Part shown: piece after piece, positions 7,124 through 12,123 of the stretch
How positions within the stretch are numbered: position 1 is the first letter of the stretch
Layout: each line of letters starts with the position of its first letter
Assembly: GCA_030148365.1 (NCBI GenBank)
Contig: JASBTO010000248.1
Coordinates: 1 to 12,123, forward strand
DNA length: 12,123 nt
From: Kangiellaceae bacterium
Lineage (GTDB): Bacteria; Pseudomonadota; Gammaproteobacteria; Enterobacterales; Kangiellaceae
Reading direction: 5' to 3'
The notes under the pieces: model-generated
The model's database searches: none
Told to the model about the DNA's origin: nothing
The model's input: the letters and a program-made list of their open reading frames with translations, nothing else
Translations under genes and position numbers: made by a program

Positions 7124-7825
7124 ATGCCCGGTATGCCTATGAACTGCACAAAAGATCTTCTCAGGAATCACTACCTGTTCAGCGCCCTGACCGAGGCCCA
7201 GCTCGACAGCCTGCTATCGGCCAGCAAAAGCAGGAACTACCAGTCCGGCCAGGGAATTATCAGCCAGGGGCAGCCGGCGAGTGATTTCTTCCTGGTCCTG
7301 GACGGCCAGGTAAAGCTTCACCTGGCCTCGATTGAGGGCAAGGAGAAGATCATAAAGTTTGTCAAACGTGGTGATACCTTCGCTGAAGCCCTGATGTTTC
7401 TCAGGAAGTCCGCTTATCCGGTCAATGCTACTGCCACGACCCGCAGCAGCATTCTGTGCATACCCAGCCCCTGGTATTATCGGCTGCTGTCAGACAACAG
7501 CAACCTCTGCCTGAATATGCTGGGCAGCCTGTGCCTGAAACTACGGGAGCATGTTGCGGAAATCGAAATGCTCACGGTGCTTGATGCTCCTCAGAGAGTG
7601 GCGAGATTTTTCTGTGAACTTATGCCCGAATCCCGGATTAACCCCGACAGCTTCGCATTGTCGATCAGCAAAAAAAATATCGCCGAAAAGCTCGCCATGC
7701 GTCCGGAAACCCTGTCGAGGATCCTCACAAAAATGGAGCAGGAAGCCATCCTCTGCTTCAGTAAAAACAGGGTCAAGGTATTTGACAGAAGCAAACTCGA
7801 GGACATGCAGCGTTGCCACTTCTGA
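7124..7825 (+). CDS. dnr: Dnr-type Crp/Fnr-family regulator (nitric-oxide/denitrification type)
   Basis: The 233-residue protein has a cyclic-nucleotide-like N-terminal domain (about 15-130), a long dimer helix (about 130-155) and a C-terminal HTH with RPETLSR (193-199). E195 and R199 occupy the positions that read TTGAT. It lacks the N-terminal FNR cysteine cluster. Segments such as LLRNHYLFSALT, DTFAEALMF and EIEML-VLDAPQRVARF resemble Pseudomonas DNR, a haem-dependent nitric-oxide sensor that switches on denitrification genes; H16 lines up with a histidine near the DNR N-terminus. NO sensing here is inferred from this likeness. Three in-frame ATGs (7124, 7133, 7139) lie close together with only a weak AGAGA upstream, so the exact start is open. 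An FNR-type promoter precedes it, which suggests an FNR-to-Dnr cascade. Confidence 0.83.
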   Translation: MPGMPMNCTKDLLRNHYLFSALTEAQLDSLLSASKSRNYQSGQGIISQGQPASDFFLVLDGQVKLHLASIEGKEKIIKFVKRGDTFAEALMFLRKSAYPVNATATTRSSILCIPSPWYYRLLSDNSNLCLNMLGSLCLKLREHVAEIEMLTVLDAPQRVARFFCELMPESRINPDSFALSISKKNIAEKLAMRPETLSRILTKMEQEAILCFSKNRVKVFDRSKLEDMQRCHF

Positions 7826-7833
7826 CACAGCTG

Positions 7834-7859
7834 CCGGACACCGGGGGACTCTTGTCCGG
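7834..7859. terminator. possible bidirectional terminator between dnr-like gene and nrdG
   Basis: CCGGACA (7834-7840) and TGTCCGG (7853-7859) form a perfect 7-bp stem with a 12-base loop in the 51-base space between convergent genes. A competing partner GTCCGG (7866-7871) and matching outer arms (GACACAGC near 7824, CTCTGTC ending at 7878) allow a larger alternative hairpin. Neither side has a clear T run, so termination strength is uncertain. Confidence 0.4.
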
Positions 7860-7876
7860 GGACCCGTCCGGCTCTG

Positions 7877-8590
7877 TCATTCTTCGACAAACCGGATGCC
7901 GGGCATGATACGCCGCAACTGTTGCTGCAGTTCCTGCCAGCGCGCGGCCGGTATCCAGGAATGTCCAAGGTCAGGATCCAGCATATTGCTGGTCCGACTC
8001 AATTGCACGGCATAGTTTTCCACGCCTTCTTCAGCCAGCTTTTCCGTCAGCCTGATGAGTCGCTGCTCCGACATCAGCTGCCAGTGTACGGTCGTGCGAC
8101 ACTCGTAATCCACGCCACTGTCCAGCAACTGCCGCAGGCTTTGCCAGTTCTTCTGGCCGGCACCATTGACCTGAATAATCCGATCGGCTTCCATGGGCAG
8201 ATCCTTGACATCGAAACCGACCCAGTCCGCTACCGCGAGCGTGTCGGCAAACCTGGCGGGCACCGAGCCGCCGGAGTGCAGACCGACCTTGAAACCCAGG
8301 GCTTTTACCTGCTTCATGGCGGGAAGGAGAGCGGCTTGCAGCAGGGGCTCGCCGCCACTGAAGACCACAGCCTCGAGCAACCCGATGCGTTTCTCCAGAA
8401 AGGCCAGCAGTTCTCCCCAGTCAAACAGGGAGTCGGTTCTGGTCGGCAACAATGAGGGGTTGTGACAATAGCGGCAACGCCATGAACAGCCCTGGCAAAA
8501 AACCACACAGGAGAGGTGGTCGGGAAAGTCGATGGTGGTCAGGGGCGTCACGCCCCCGACCCGGAGTTGCTCGGGGATTACGGACTGCAT
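7877..8590 (-). CDS. nrdG: anaerobic ribonucleotide reductase activating enzyme (radical SAM)
   Basis: The 237-residue protein carries the radical SAM cluster motif C35-x3-C39-x2-C42 (CSWRCRYC) and the SAM-binding GGEP (79-82). Both follow the NrdG-like lead-in LTTIDFPDHLSCVVFCQGC. NrdG-type enzymes use a [4Fe-4S] cluster and S-adenosylmethionine to abstract a hydrogen from the conserved glycine of NrdD, making the stable glycyl radical needed for nucleotide reduction. Its ATG lies one base after the stop codon of the 48-residue glycyl-radical ORF, so translation is probably coupled. The length is greater than E. coli NrdG (about 154 residues) and fits the longer form found beside this NrdD subtype. 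Here its target would be a separate small polypeptide rather than the tail of NrdD. Confidence 0.92.
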   Translation of the reverse strand: MQSVIPEQLRVGGVTPLTTIDFPDHLSCVVFCQGCSWRCRYCHNPSLLPTRTDSLFDWGELLAFLEKRIGLLEAVVFSGGEPLLQAALLPAMKQVKALGFKVGLHSGGSVPARFADTLAVADWVGFDVKDLPMEADRIIQVNGAGQKNWQSLRQLLDSGVDYECRTTVHWQLMSEQRLIRLTEKLAEEGVENYAVQLSRTSNMLDPDLGHSWIPAARWQELQQQLRRIMPGIRFVEE

Positions 8591-8591
8591 G

Positions 8592-8738
8592 TCAGGCCGC
8601 TTTTTCCCGGAAGTGCAGTCGCTCCCTGTGCTCGGATTGCTTGCCCTTGTTAAAGGCCGAAACGGGGCGATGATAGCCCATGACCCGGGTCCAGACTTCG
8701 CATTTCTGGCGCTGGCTGTTATTGAGTTGGTTAGACAT
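8592..8738 (-). CDS. stand-alone glycyl-radical C-terminal domain of class III ribonucleotide reductase
   Basis: This is a 48-residue ORF starting MSNQLNNSQRQKCEVW. It contains TRVMGYHRPVSAFNKGKQ followed by E, R and HF residues. That is the motif found at the extreme C-terminus of ordinary NrdD proteins (E. coli RRVCGY with downstream Arg, Gly, Lys and Glu). The radical glycine should be G21 in VMGY. The large NrdD upstream ends without this segment, so the two chains must combine to give an active site. The gene lies 33 bases after the nrdD stop and one base before nrdG. It is in the same reading frame as nrdD, with only sense codons after the TGA, so readthrough is a formal alternative. 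An AAAGGAG 6 bases before the ATG argues for independent initiation. Small detached glycyl-radical proteins are known for pyruvate formate-lyase (YfiD/GrcA), but there as repair parts. Confidence 0.85.
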   Translation of the reverse strand: MSNQLNNSQRQKCEVWTRVMGYHRPVSAFNKGKQSEHRERLHFREKAA

Positions 8739-8744
8739 GATTTT

Positions 8745-8751
8745 CTCCTTT
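8745..8751 (-). promoter_or_regulatory. strong ribosome binding site of the glycyl-radical ORF
   Basis: The minus strand reads AAAGGAG (8751-8745), 6 bases before the ATG at 8738. It is among the best Shine-Dalgarno matches in the window and is the main evidence that the 48-residue ORF is translated by itself rather than only by readthrough of the nrdD stop. Confidence 0.85.
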
Positions 8752-8771
8752 CTTGTGGCTGTAGATTTGAA

Positions 8772-10799
8772 TCAGTGACTGCAGGCGGCTTCGCGACCGG
8801 CGACCATTTCGCTGTCGCATTTCGGGCAATACTCGTGCTCGCCGGCCAGATAGCCGTGCTTCGGGCAAATGGAGAAGGTCGGCGTAATCGTGATATAGGG
8901 CAACCGGAAGCGGGTCAGGCTGGTCCGGACCATTTTCTTGCAGGCCTCGGCGCTGGAAATCCGCTCACCCATGTAAAGATGCAGAACGGTACCGCCGGTG
9001 TATTTGCACTGGAGTTCATCCTGCATTTCCAGCGCGGCGAAGGGGTCGTCAGTGTAGCCGACGGGCAATTGGGAGGAGTTGGTGTAGTAAGGGGCGTCAT
9101 CATAGCCGGCCTGCAGAATATCCGGATAGCGCTTGCGATCCTCCTTGGCGAACCGGTAGGTGGTGCCTTCGGCAGGCGTCGCTTCAAGGTTATACAGATG
9201 CCCGGTCTCTTCCTGGTAACGCACCATGCTGGCGCGAACATGATCCAGTAACTCCACGGCCAGTTGCCGGCCTGGCGCCGAAGCAAGATCATATTGGTCG
9301 CCGGAAAAGTTGCGGATCATCTCGTTGACTCCGTTGACCCCGATGGTGGAAAAGTGATTGCGCAGGGTGCCGAGATAGCGTTTTGTATAGGGAAACAGGC
9401 CCCCGTCGATATAGTTCTGAATGACCTTGCGTTTCAGCTCCAGACTGTCTTTCGCCATCTCCATCAGCTCGTCGAGCCGGTCAAACAGTGCCCGCTTGTC
9501 ACCCTTGTACAAGTAACCAAGACGGGCACAGTTGACCGTTACCACCCCCAGGGAACCCGTTTGCTCGGCGGAGCCGAAAAGTCCGTTACCCCGCTTGAGA
9601 AGCTCTCGCAAATCCAGTTGCAGCCGGCAGCACATGGAACGGATCATGTTGGGCGAGAGTTCGGAGTTAATGAAGTTCTGGAAATAGGGCAAGCCGTATT
9701 TTGCCGTCATTTCAAACAGCAGGTCGGCATTCGCGGACTGCCAGTCGAATTCCGGCGTGATGTTGTAGGTCGGGATCGGGAAGGTAAACACCCGACCCCG
9801 TGCGTCGCCGGCCATCATGACCTCAATATAGGCCTTGTTGATCATGTCCATTTCCGCCTGCAGATCGCCGTAACAAAACGGCATCTCCTGACCGGCAATG
9901 ATCGGGATCTGCTCTTGCAGATCTTCCGGACACACCCAATCCAGGGTGATGTTGGTAAAGGGCGTCTGGGTCCCCCAGCGGGACGGCACGTTCAAGTTAT
10001 AGATAAACTCCTGAATGCATTGTTTGACGTCCTCGTAGGGCAGATTGTCGTTGCGGACATAGGGCGCAAGATAGGTGTCGAAAGAACTGAAAGCCTGGGC
10101 GCCAGCCCACTCGTTTTGCAGCGTACCGAGGAAATTGACCATCTGGCCGATGGCGCTTGACAGGTGTTTCGGGGGCGCCGATTCGACTTTGCCGGGCACC
10201 CCGTTGAGGCCCTCGTGCAGCAGGGTGCGCAAGGACCAACCGGCGCAATAGCCGGCGAGCATGTCCAGATCATGGATGTGCAGGTCGGCATTACGGTGGG
10301 CCTGGCCGATTTCCGGGCTGTAAATGTGGGACAGCCAATAGTTGGCGACCACCTTGCCCGAGACGTTCAGGATCAGACCGCCCAGGGAATAGCCCTGGTT
10401 GGCGTTGGCCTTGACCCGCCAGTCGGCCTGGGAGAGATACTCTTCCATCGATTCGGTGACATCCAGCAGGGTCTTGCGGTTCTCCCGGATCTGCTTGTGC
10501 TTCTCCCGATACAGGATATAGGCTTTGGCGGTGGCGAAATAACGGTTCACCGCCAGACAATGCTCGACCACGTCCTGGATTTGCTCGACTGTCGGTGTGG
10601 TCAGAGTGCCAAACCGGAAGGCGAGCACATCAACAACCTGATGGGTCAGCCTGTCGGCAACTGCGGCATCGAATTCCCCCGTTGCCAAGCCGGCCTTGCG
10701 CAGGGCGTCGTGGATCTTGCGTGGCTCGAAGGCGACTTCAGTCAAATCGCGTTTAATCGCCTTGCGGGGTCTGGAGGGGGTATTTGCCTGGCTGGTCAT
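8772..10799 (-). CDS. nrdD: class III anaerobic ribonucleoside-triphosphate reductase, large chain lacking the glycyl-radical tail
   Basis: The 675-residue protein has an ATP-cone regulatory domain (about 11-105), the ten-stranded barrel with the thiyl-radical cysteine in GYCAGW (C185), a second conserved cysteine pair in MCCRLQLD (390-391), and a C-terminal metal site C645-x2-H648...C658-x2-C661 (CPKH and CPKC). It reduces ribonucleoside triphosphates to deoxy forms without oxygen. The chain stops 14 residues after C661. The RVxGY glycyl-radical segment normally found at the end of NrdD is absent and is encoded by the next ORF. Overall it resembles the Pseudomonas/Bdellovibrio-type branch rather than E. 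coli NrdD. The start ATG at 10799 has AGAAGAG about 10 bases upstream. FNR-type and NrdR-type sites precede it. Identity is firm; completeness as a single chain is the unusual point. Confidence 0.93.
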   Translation of the reverse strand: MTSQANTPSRPRKAIKRDLTEVAFEPRKIHDALRKAGLATGEFDAAVADRLTHQVVDVLAFRFGTLTTPTVEQIQDVVEHCLAVNRYFATAKAYILYREKHKQIRENRKTLLDVTESMEEYLSQADWRVKANANQGYSLGGLILNVSGKVVANYWLSHIYSPEIGQAHRNADLHIHDLDMLAGYCAGWSLRTLLHEGLNGVPGKVESAPPKHLSSAIGQMVNFLGTLQNEWAGAQAFSSFDTYLAPYVRNDNLPYEDVKQCIQEFIYNLNVPSRWGTQTPFTNITLDWVCPEDLQEQIPIIAGQEMPFCYGDLQAEMDMINKAYIEVMMAGDARGRVFTFPIPTYNITPEFDWQSANADLLFEMTAKYGLPYFQNFINSELSPNMIRSMCCRLQLDLRELLKRGNGLFGSAEQTGSLGVVTVNCARLGYLYKGDKRALFDRLDELMEMAKDSLELKRKVIQNYIDGGLFPYTKRYLGTLRNHFSTIGVNGVNEMIRNFSGDQYDLASAPGRQLAVELLDHVRASMVRYQEETGHLYNLEATPAEGTTYRFAKEDRKRYPDILQAGYDDAPYYTNSSQLPVGYTDDPFAALEMQDELQCKYTGGTVLHLYMGERISSAEACKKMVRTSLTRFRLPYITITPTFSICPKHGYLAGEHEYCPKCDSEMVAGREAACSH

Positions 10800-10813
10800 A
10801 TCGGTCGACTCTT

Positions 10814-10854
10814 CTATATCTAGTGCCTGACAAGAACCTTATATCAATATATGG
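10814..10854 (-). promoter_or_regulatory. tandem NrdR-box-like operator of the nrdD operon
   Basis: Two cores on the plus strand, CTATATCTAG (10814-10823) and CAATATATGG (10845-10854), each match the NrdR core C-W-ATATAT-W-G at 9 of 10 positions. Their centres are exactly 31 bp apart, three helical turns, the paired spacing known for NrdR repressor sites. The outer flanks match the 16-bp consensus poorly. They bracket the putative -10 of nrdD, where repression would make sense. No nrdR gene is in the window. Confidence 0.55.
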
Positions 10855-10878
10855 GCATCAAGCCTTGATCTGGAACAA
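10838..10878 (-). promoter_or_regulatory. FNR-type class II promoter of nrdD
   Basis: Plus-strand 10865-10878 reads TTGAT-CTGG-AACAA, one mismatch from a consensus FNR box. On the minus strand TATAAG (10843-10838) has its centre 31 bp from the box. The start would fall near 10831, giving a leader of about 30 bases. Anaerobic induction of class III reductase by FNR-type regulators is well known; this instance is inferred from site and register. Confidence 0.65.
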
Positions 10879-10943
10879 GGATTCCATTTTTTTGTCGCCG
10901 CCCTGATCGCCGCACCGGAGTCGCCGGAAAATTCTCCCTGTCC

Positions 10944-10985
10944 TTGACCGATATCAAGGGCCCGGGCCACGGTTTTCGCTAGATT
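10944..10985 (+). promoter_or_regulatory. FNR-type class II promoter of the DGC-rSAM pair
   Basis: TTGAC-CGAT-ATCAA (10944-10957) lies in an extended palindrome CCTTGA...TCAAGG. TAGATT (10980-10985) is a -10 candidate whose centre is 32 bp downstream. A start near 10992 would leave about 24 bases before the GTG of the DGC gene, including its GGAG. The box lies 66 bp from the nrdD-facing box, with which it shares the divergent intergenic region. Confidence 0.68.
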
Positions 10986-11015
10986 GGCCGTCACCTCACT
11001 TCACCGGAGATTTCC

Positions 11016-11375
11016 GTGTCCGGACTGCCCCTCGTCTATTCCTGCTCCGGCTGCTCGAACGTTGCCCAACTGGCCAATTCCCTCGCGGTCGCTCTGAACC
11101 GTGAAAATCTGGCTGAAATGTCCTGTATCGCCGGTATCGGCGGCGATGTCCCGTCGCTGGTAAAAAAGGCCCGATCGGGGCGCCCCGTCCTGGTCATCGA
11201 CGGTTGTCCTCTGGCTTGCGCCCGGCAATGTCTGCGCCGGCACGGGATCAATGCCGACCGTCACGTCGTACTGAGTAAGTCGGGGTTCCGGAAACGCTAT
11301 CACCAGGAAGTATCGCAAGAGGACACGGAAGCGACGCTGGTGCGCATGCGGGAGCTTGTCCGTGACTTGTCCTGA
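11016..11375 (+). CDS. DGC-domain putative zinc-binding protein
   Basis: This 119-residue protein has the cysteine pattern of the DGC family: YSCSGCSN (C10, C13), C37 in MSCIAGIGG, and the namesake DGC at 62-64 within IDGCPLACARQC (C64, C68, C72). Family members are described only as putative zinc-binding proteins. Metal or Fe-S binding is inferred from the six cysteines, and no reaction is known to me. The start is a GTG at 11016 with GGAG 7 bases upstream. The 3' end overlaps the radical SAM gene by 14 bases, so the two are almost certainly co-expressed. The upstream FNR-type promoter suggests a role under low oxygen. There is no signal peptide, so it should be cytosolic. Confidence 0.82.
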   Translation: MSGLPLVYSCSGCSNVAQLANSLAVALNRENLAEMSCIAGIGGDVPSLVKKARSGRPVLVIDGCPLACARQCLRRHGINADRHVVLSKSGFRKRYHQEVSQEDTEATLVRMRELVRDLS

Positions 11376-11970
11376 TCCGCAATTGGCCTATGCCATCGGC
11401 GACAGGCTGTACCTGAATATCGGCGATCGCTGCACCCTCGAGTGTCGTTTCTGCCCCAAGACCCGGGGCTCACGCGAGGTCCACGACCATGATTTGACCC
11501 TCACCCGGCTCCCTGGCAGCGAGCAGGTCATCGCCGCGCTGCCGGATCTGTCCCGTTACCGGGAAGTCGTCTTTTGCGGATTCGGCGAACCGACCCTGCG
11601 ACTCCGCCAACTCCGGGAAGTTGCCGCCTGGGTAAAAGCCCGCGGGTGCCCGACGCGCCTCAACACCGACGGTCTCGGCAATCTCGTCCACAAACGCAAT
11701 ATCCTGCCCGATTTGCAGCCGGTGATCGACGCGATGTCCATTTCCCTGAATGCGCACAACGCGCGGACCTATGAGCAACACTGCCAGCCCCGCCTGCCCG
11801 GATCCTACCGGGCCTTACTGGAGTTTATCCGTCTCGCGCCCCACTACATCCGGCAGGTCCGGGTCACCGCCATTACCGGCCTGCCGGGCGTGGACATCGA
11901 CCGGTGCCGGCAAATTGCCGAATCCGCCGGCGCCGGTTTTCTGGTACGGCAACTGGACGTGATTGGCTAA
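11362..11970 (+). CDS. radical SAM protein, TatD-associated type
   Basis: From the chosen GTG the protein has 202 residues. The radical SAM motif C24-x3-C28-x2-C31 (CTLECRFC) follows the lead-in YAIGDRLYLNIGDR. GFGEPTLR replaces the usual GGEP, and RLNTDGLGNLVHKR, MSISLNAHNARTYEQHCQP and LPGVDIDRC match the short radical SAM family usually found beside or fused to TatD. Its substrate is unknown. I prefer GTG 11362 because GGAG lies 7 bases before it; a TTG at 11356 would be only one base from that site. The gene overlaps the DGC gene and presumably shares its anaerobic promoter, fitting an oxygen-sensitive Fe-S enzyme. No tatD is visible in the remaining 153 bases. Family assignment is fairly sure, function is not. 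Confidence 0.82.
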   Translation: MTCPDPQLAYAIGDRLYLNIGDRCTLECRFCPKTRGSREVHDHDLTLTRLPGSEQVIAALPDLSRYREVVFCGFGEPTLRLRQLREVAAWVKARGCPTRLNTDGLGNLVHKRNILPDLQPVIDAMSISLNAHNARTYEQHCQPRLPGSYRALLEFIRLAPHYIRQVRVTAITGLPGVDIDRCRQIAESAGAGFLVRQLDVIG

Positions 11971-11971
11971 G

Positions 11972-12055
11972 CCCCGGATTCAATTTCATCCGCTCGGGGT
12001 CACCTTTGACCGGCCACGTACCGGGGGTGAACCGGATCTGTTGGCATGGGATCCG
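11972..12055. repeat. two inverted repeats with CGGAT/ATCCG arms after the rSAM gene
   Basis: CGGAT (11975-11979) with ATCCG (11988-11992), and CGGATC (12033-12038) with GATCCG (12050-12055), form two small hairpins with 8- and 11-base loops. Both use the same arm sequence as the REP-like element that follows, so they may be decayed copies. The first could also help end transcription, but it lacks a T run. Confidence 0.35.
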
Positions 12056-12072
12056 AGGGAGCCTTAGACCAA

Positions 12073-12104
12073 CCCGGATTCCGCTTCGCTACATCCGGGC
12101 TACG
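12073..12104. repeat. REP-like interspersed palindromic repeat
   Basis: CCCGGAT (12073-12079) and ATCCGGG (12093-12099) form a perfect 7-bp stem around TCCGCTTCGCTAC, followed by CTAC. The wording (read on the other strand, GTAGCCCGGATGTAGCGAAG onward) resembles a repeat family I recall as common between genes in gammaproteobacterial genomes. No second full copy is in this window. Confidence 0.6.
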
Positions 12105-12123
12105 GTAATCCACTTCACCGGCG

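Noticed and set aside
8772..8774. Selenocysteine at the nrdD TGA
   Set aside because: No conserved cysteine position of NrdD falls here, I saw no convincing SECIS-like hairpin right after the TGA, and a strong ribosome binding site follows for a separate ORF.
9264..10160. 298-residue open frame on the plus strand, and other long frames opposite nrdD
   Set aside because: They run antisense to a firmly identified nrdD and resemble no known protein.
1..12123. tRNA, rRNA, riboswitch, CRISPR, prophage or insertion-sequence features
   Set aside because: I looked for cloverleaf arms, regular spaced repeats, transposase motifs and target-site duplications by eye and found none that held up.

Overview
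The window looks like a chromosomal segment of a facultatively anaerobic, probably denitrifying gammaproteobacterium. This rests on protein families only: a cysteine-cluster FNR next to a Dnr-type regulator, an OmpW porin, a NrdD of the Pseudomonas-like type, and a bacterial type 2 thymidine phosphorylase. Base composition and codon use look even throughout. I see no phage, transposon, CRISPR or structural RNA gene, and no gene-free stretch longer than about 220 bases.

Layout. Positions 1-497 hold the start of a Yip1-type membrane protein that runs off the left edge. An OmpW-family porin (606-1322) follows, with an FNR-type promoter. A tight minus-strand operon (6006 down to 1512) encodes a beta-CASP metallo-beta-lactamase, a type 2 thymidine/AMP phosphorylase-like enzyme, a universal stress protein and a D-lactate dehydrogenase-like enzyme. 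The first two genes and the last two genes overlap by a few bases. At the centre, fnr (minus) and a dnr-like gene (plus) diverge around a perfect FNR box. Next is a minus-strand class III ribonucleotide reductase operon: nrdD, a 48-residue ORF carrying the glycyl-radical motif that nrdD lacks, and nrdG. Divergent from it is a plus-strand pair, a DGC-domain zinc-binding protein and a TatD-associated-type radical SAM protein. The right end carries REP-like inverted repeats.

How it fits together. Five FNR-type boxes (TTGAT-N4-ATCAA or near matches) each lie 31-32 bp, centre to centre, from a plausible -10 hexamer. That is the class II activator geometry (about -41.5). They face ompW, usp-ldhA (inside the 3' end of the phosphorylase gene), dnr, nrdD and the DGC-rSAM pair. 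Most of the window therefore reads as one anaerobic regulon whose probable regulators are encoded in its middle. The nrdD promoter also has two NrdR-box-like cores 31 bp apart.

The most unusual point is the split NrdD. The large subunit ends after its zinc site, and the glycyl-radical finger is a separate small protein with its own strong ribosome binding site. It lies in the same reading frame, separated by one TGA and 11 codons.
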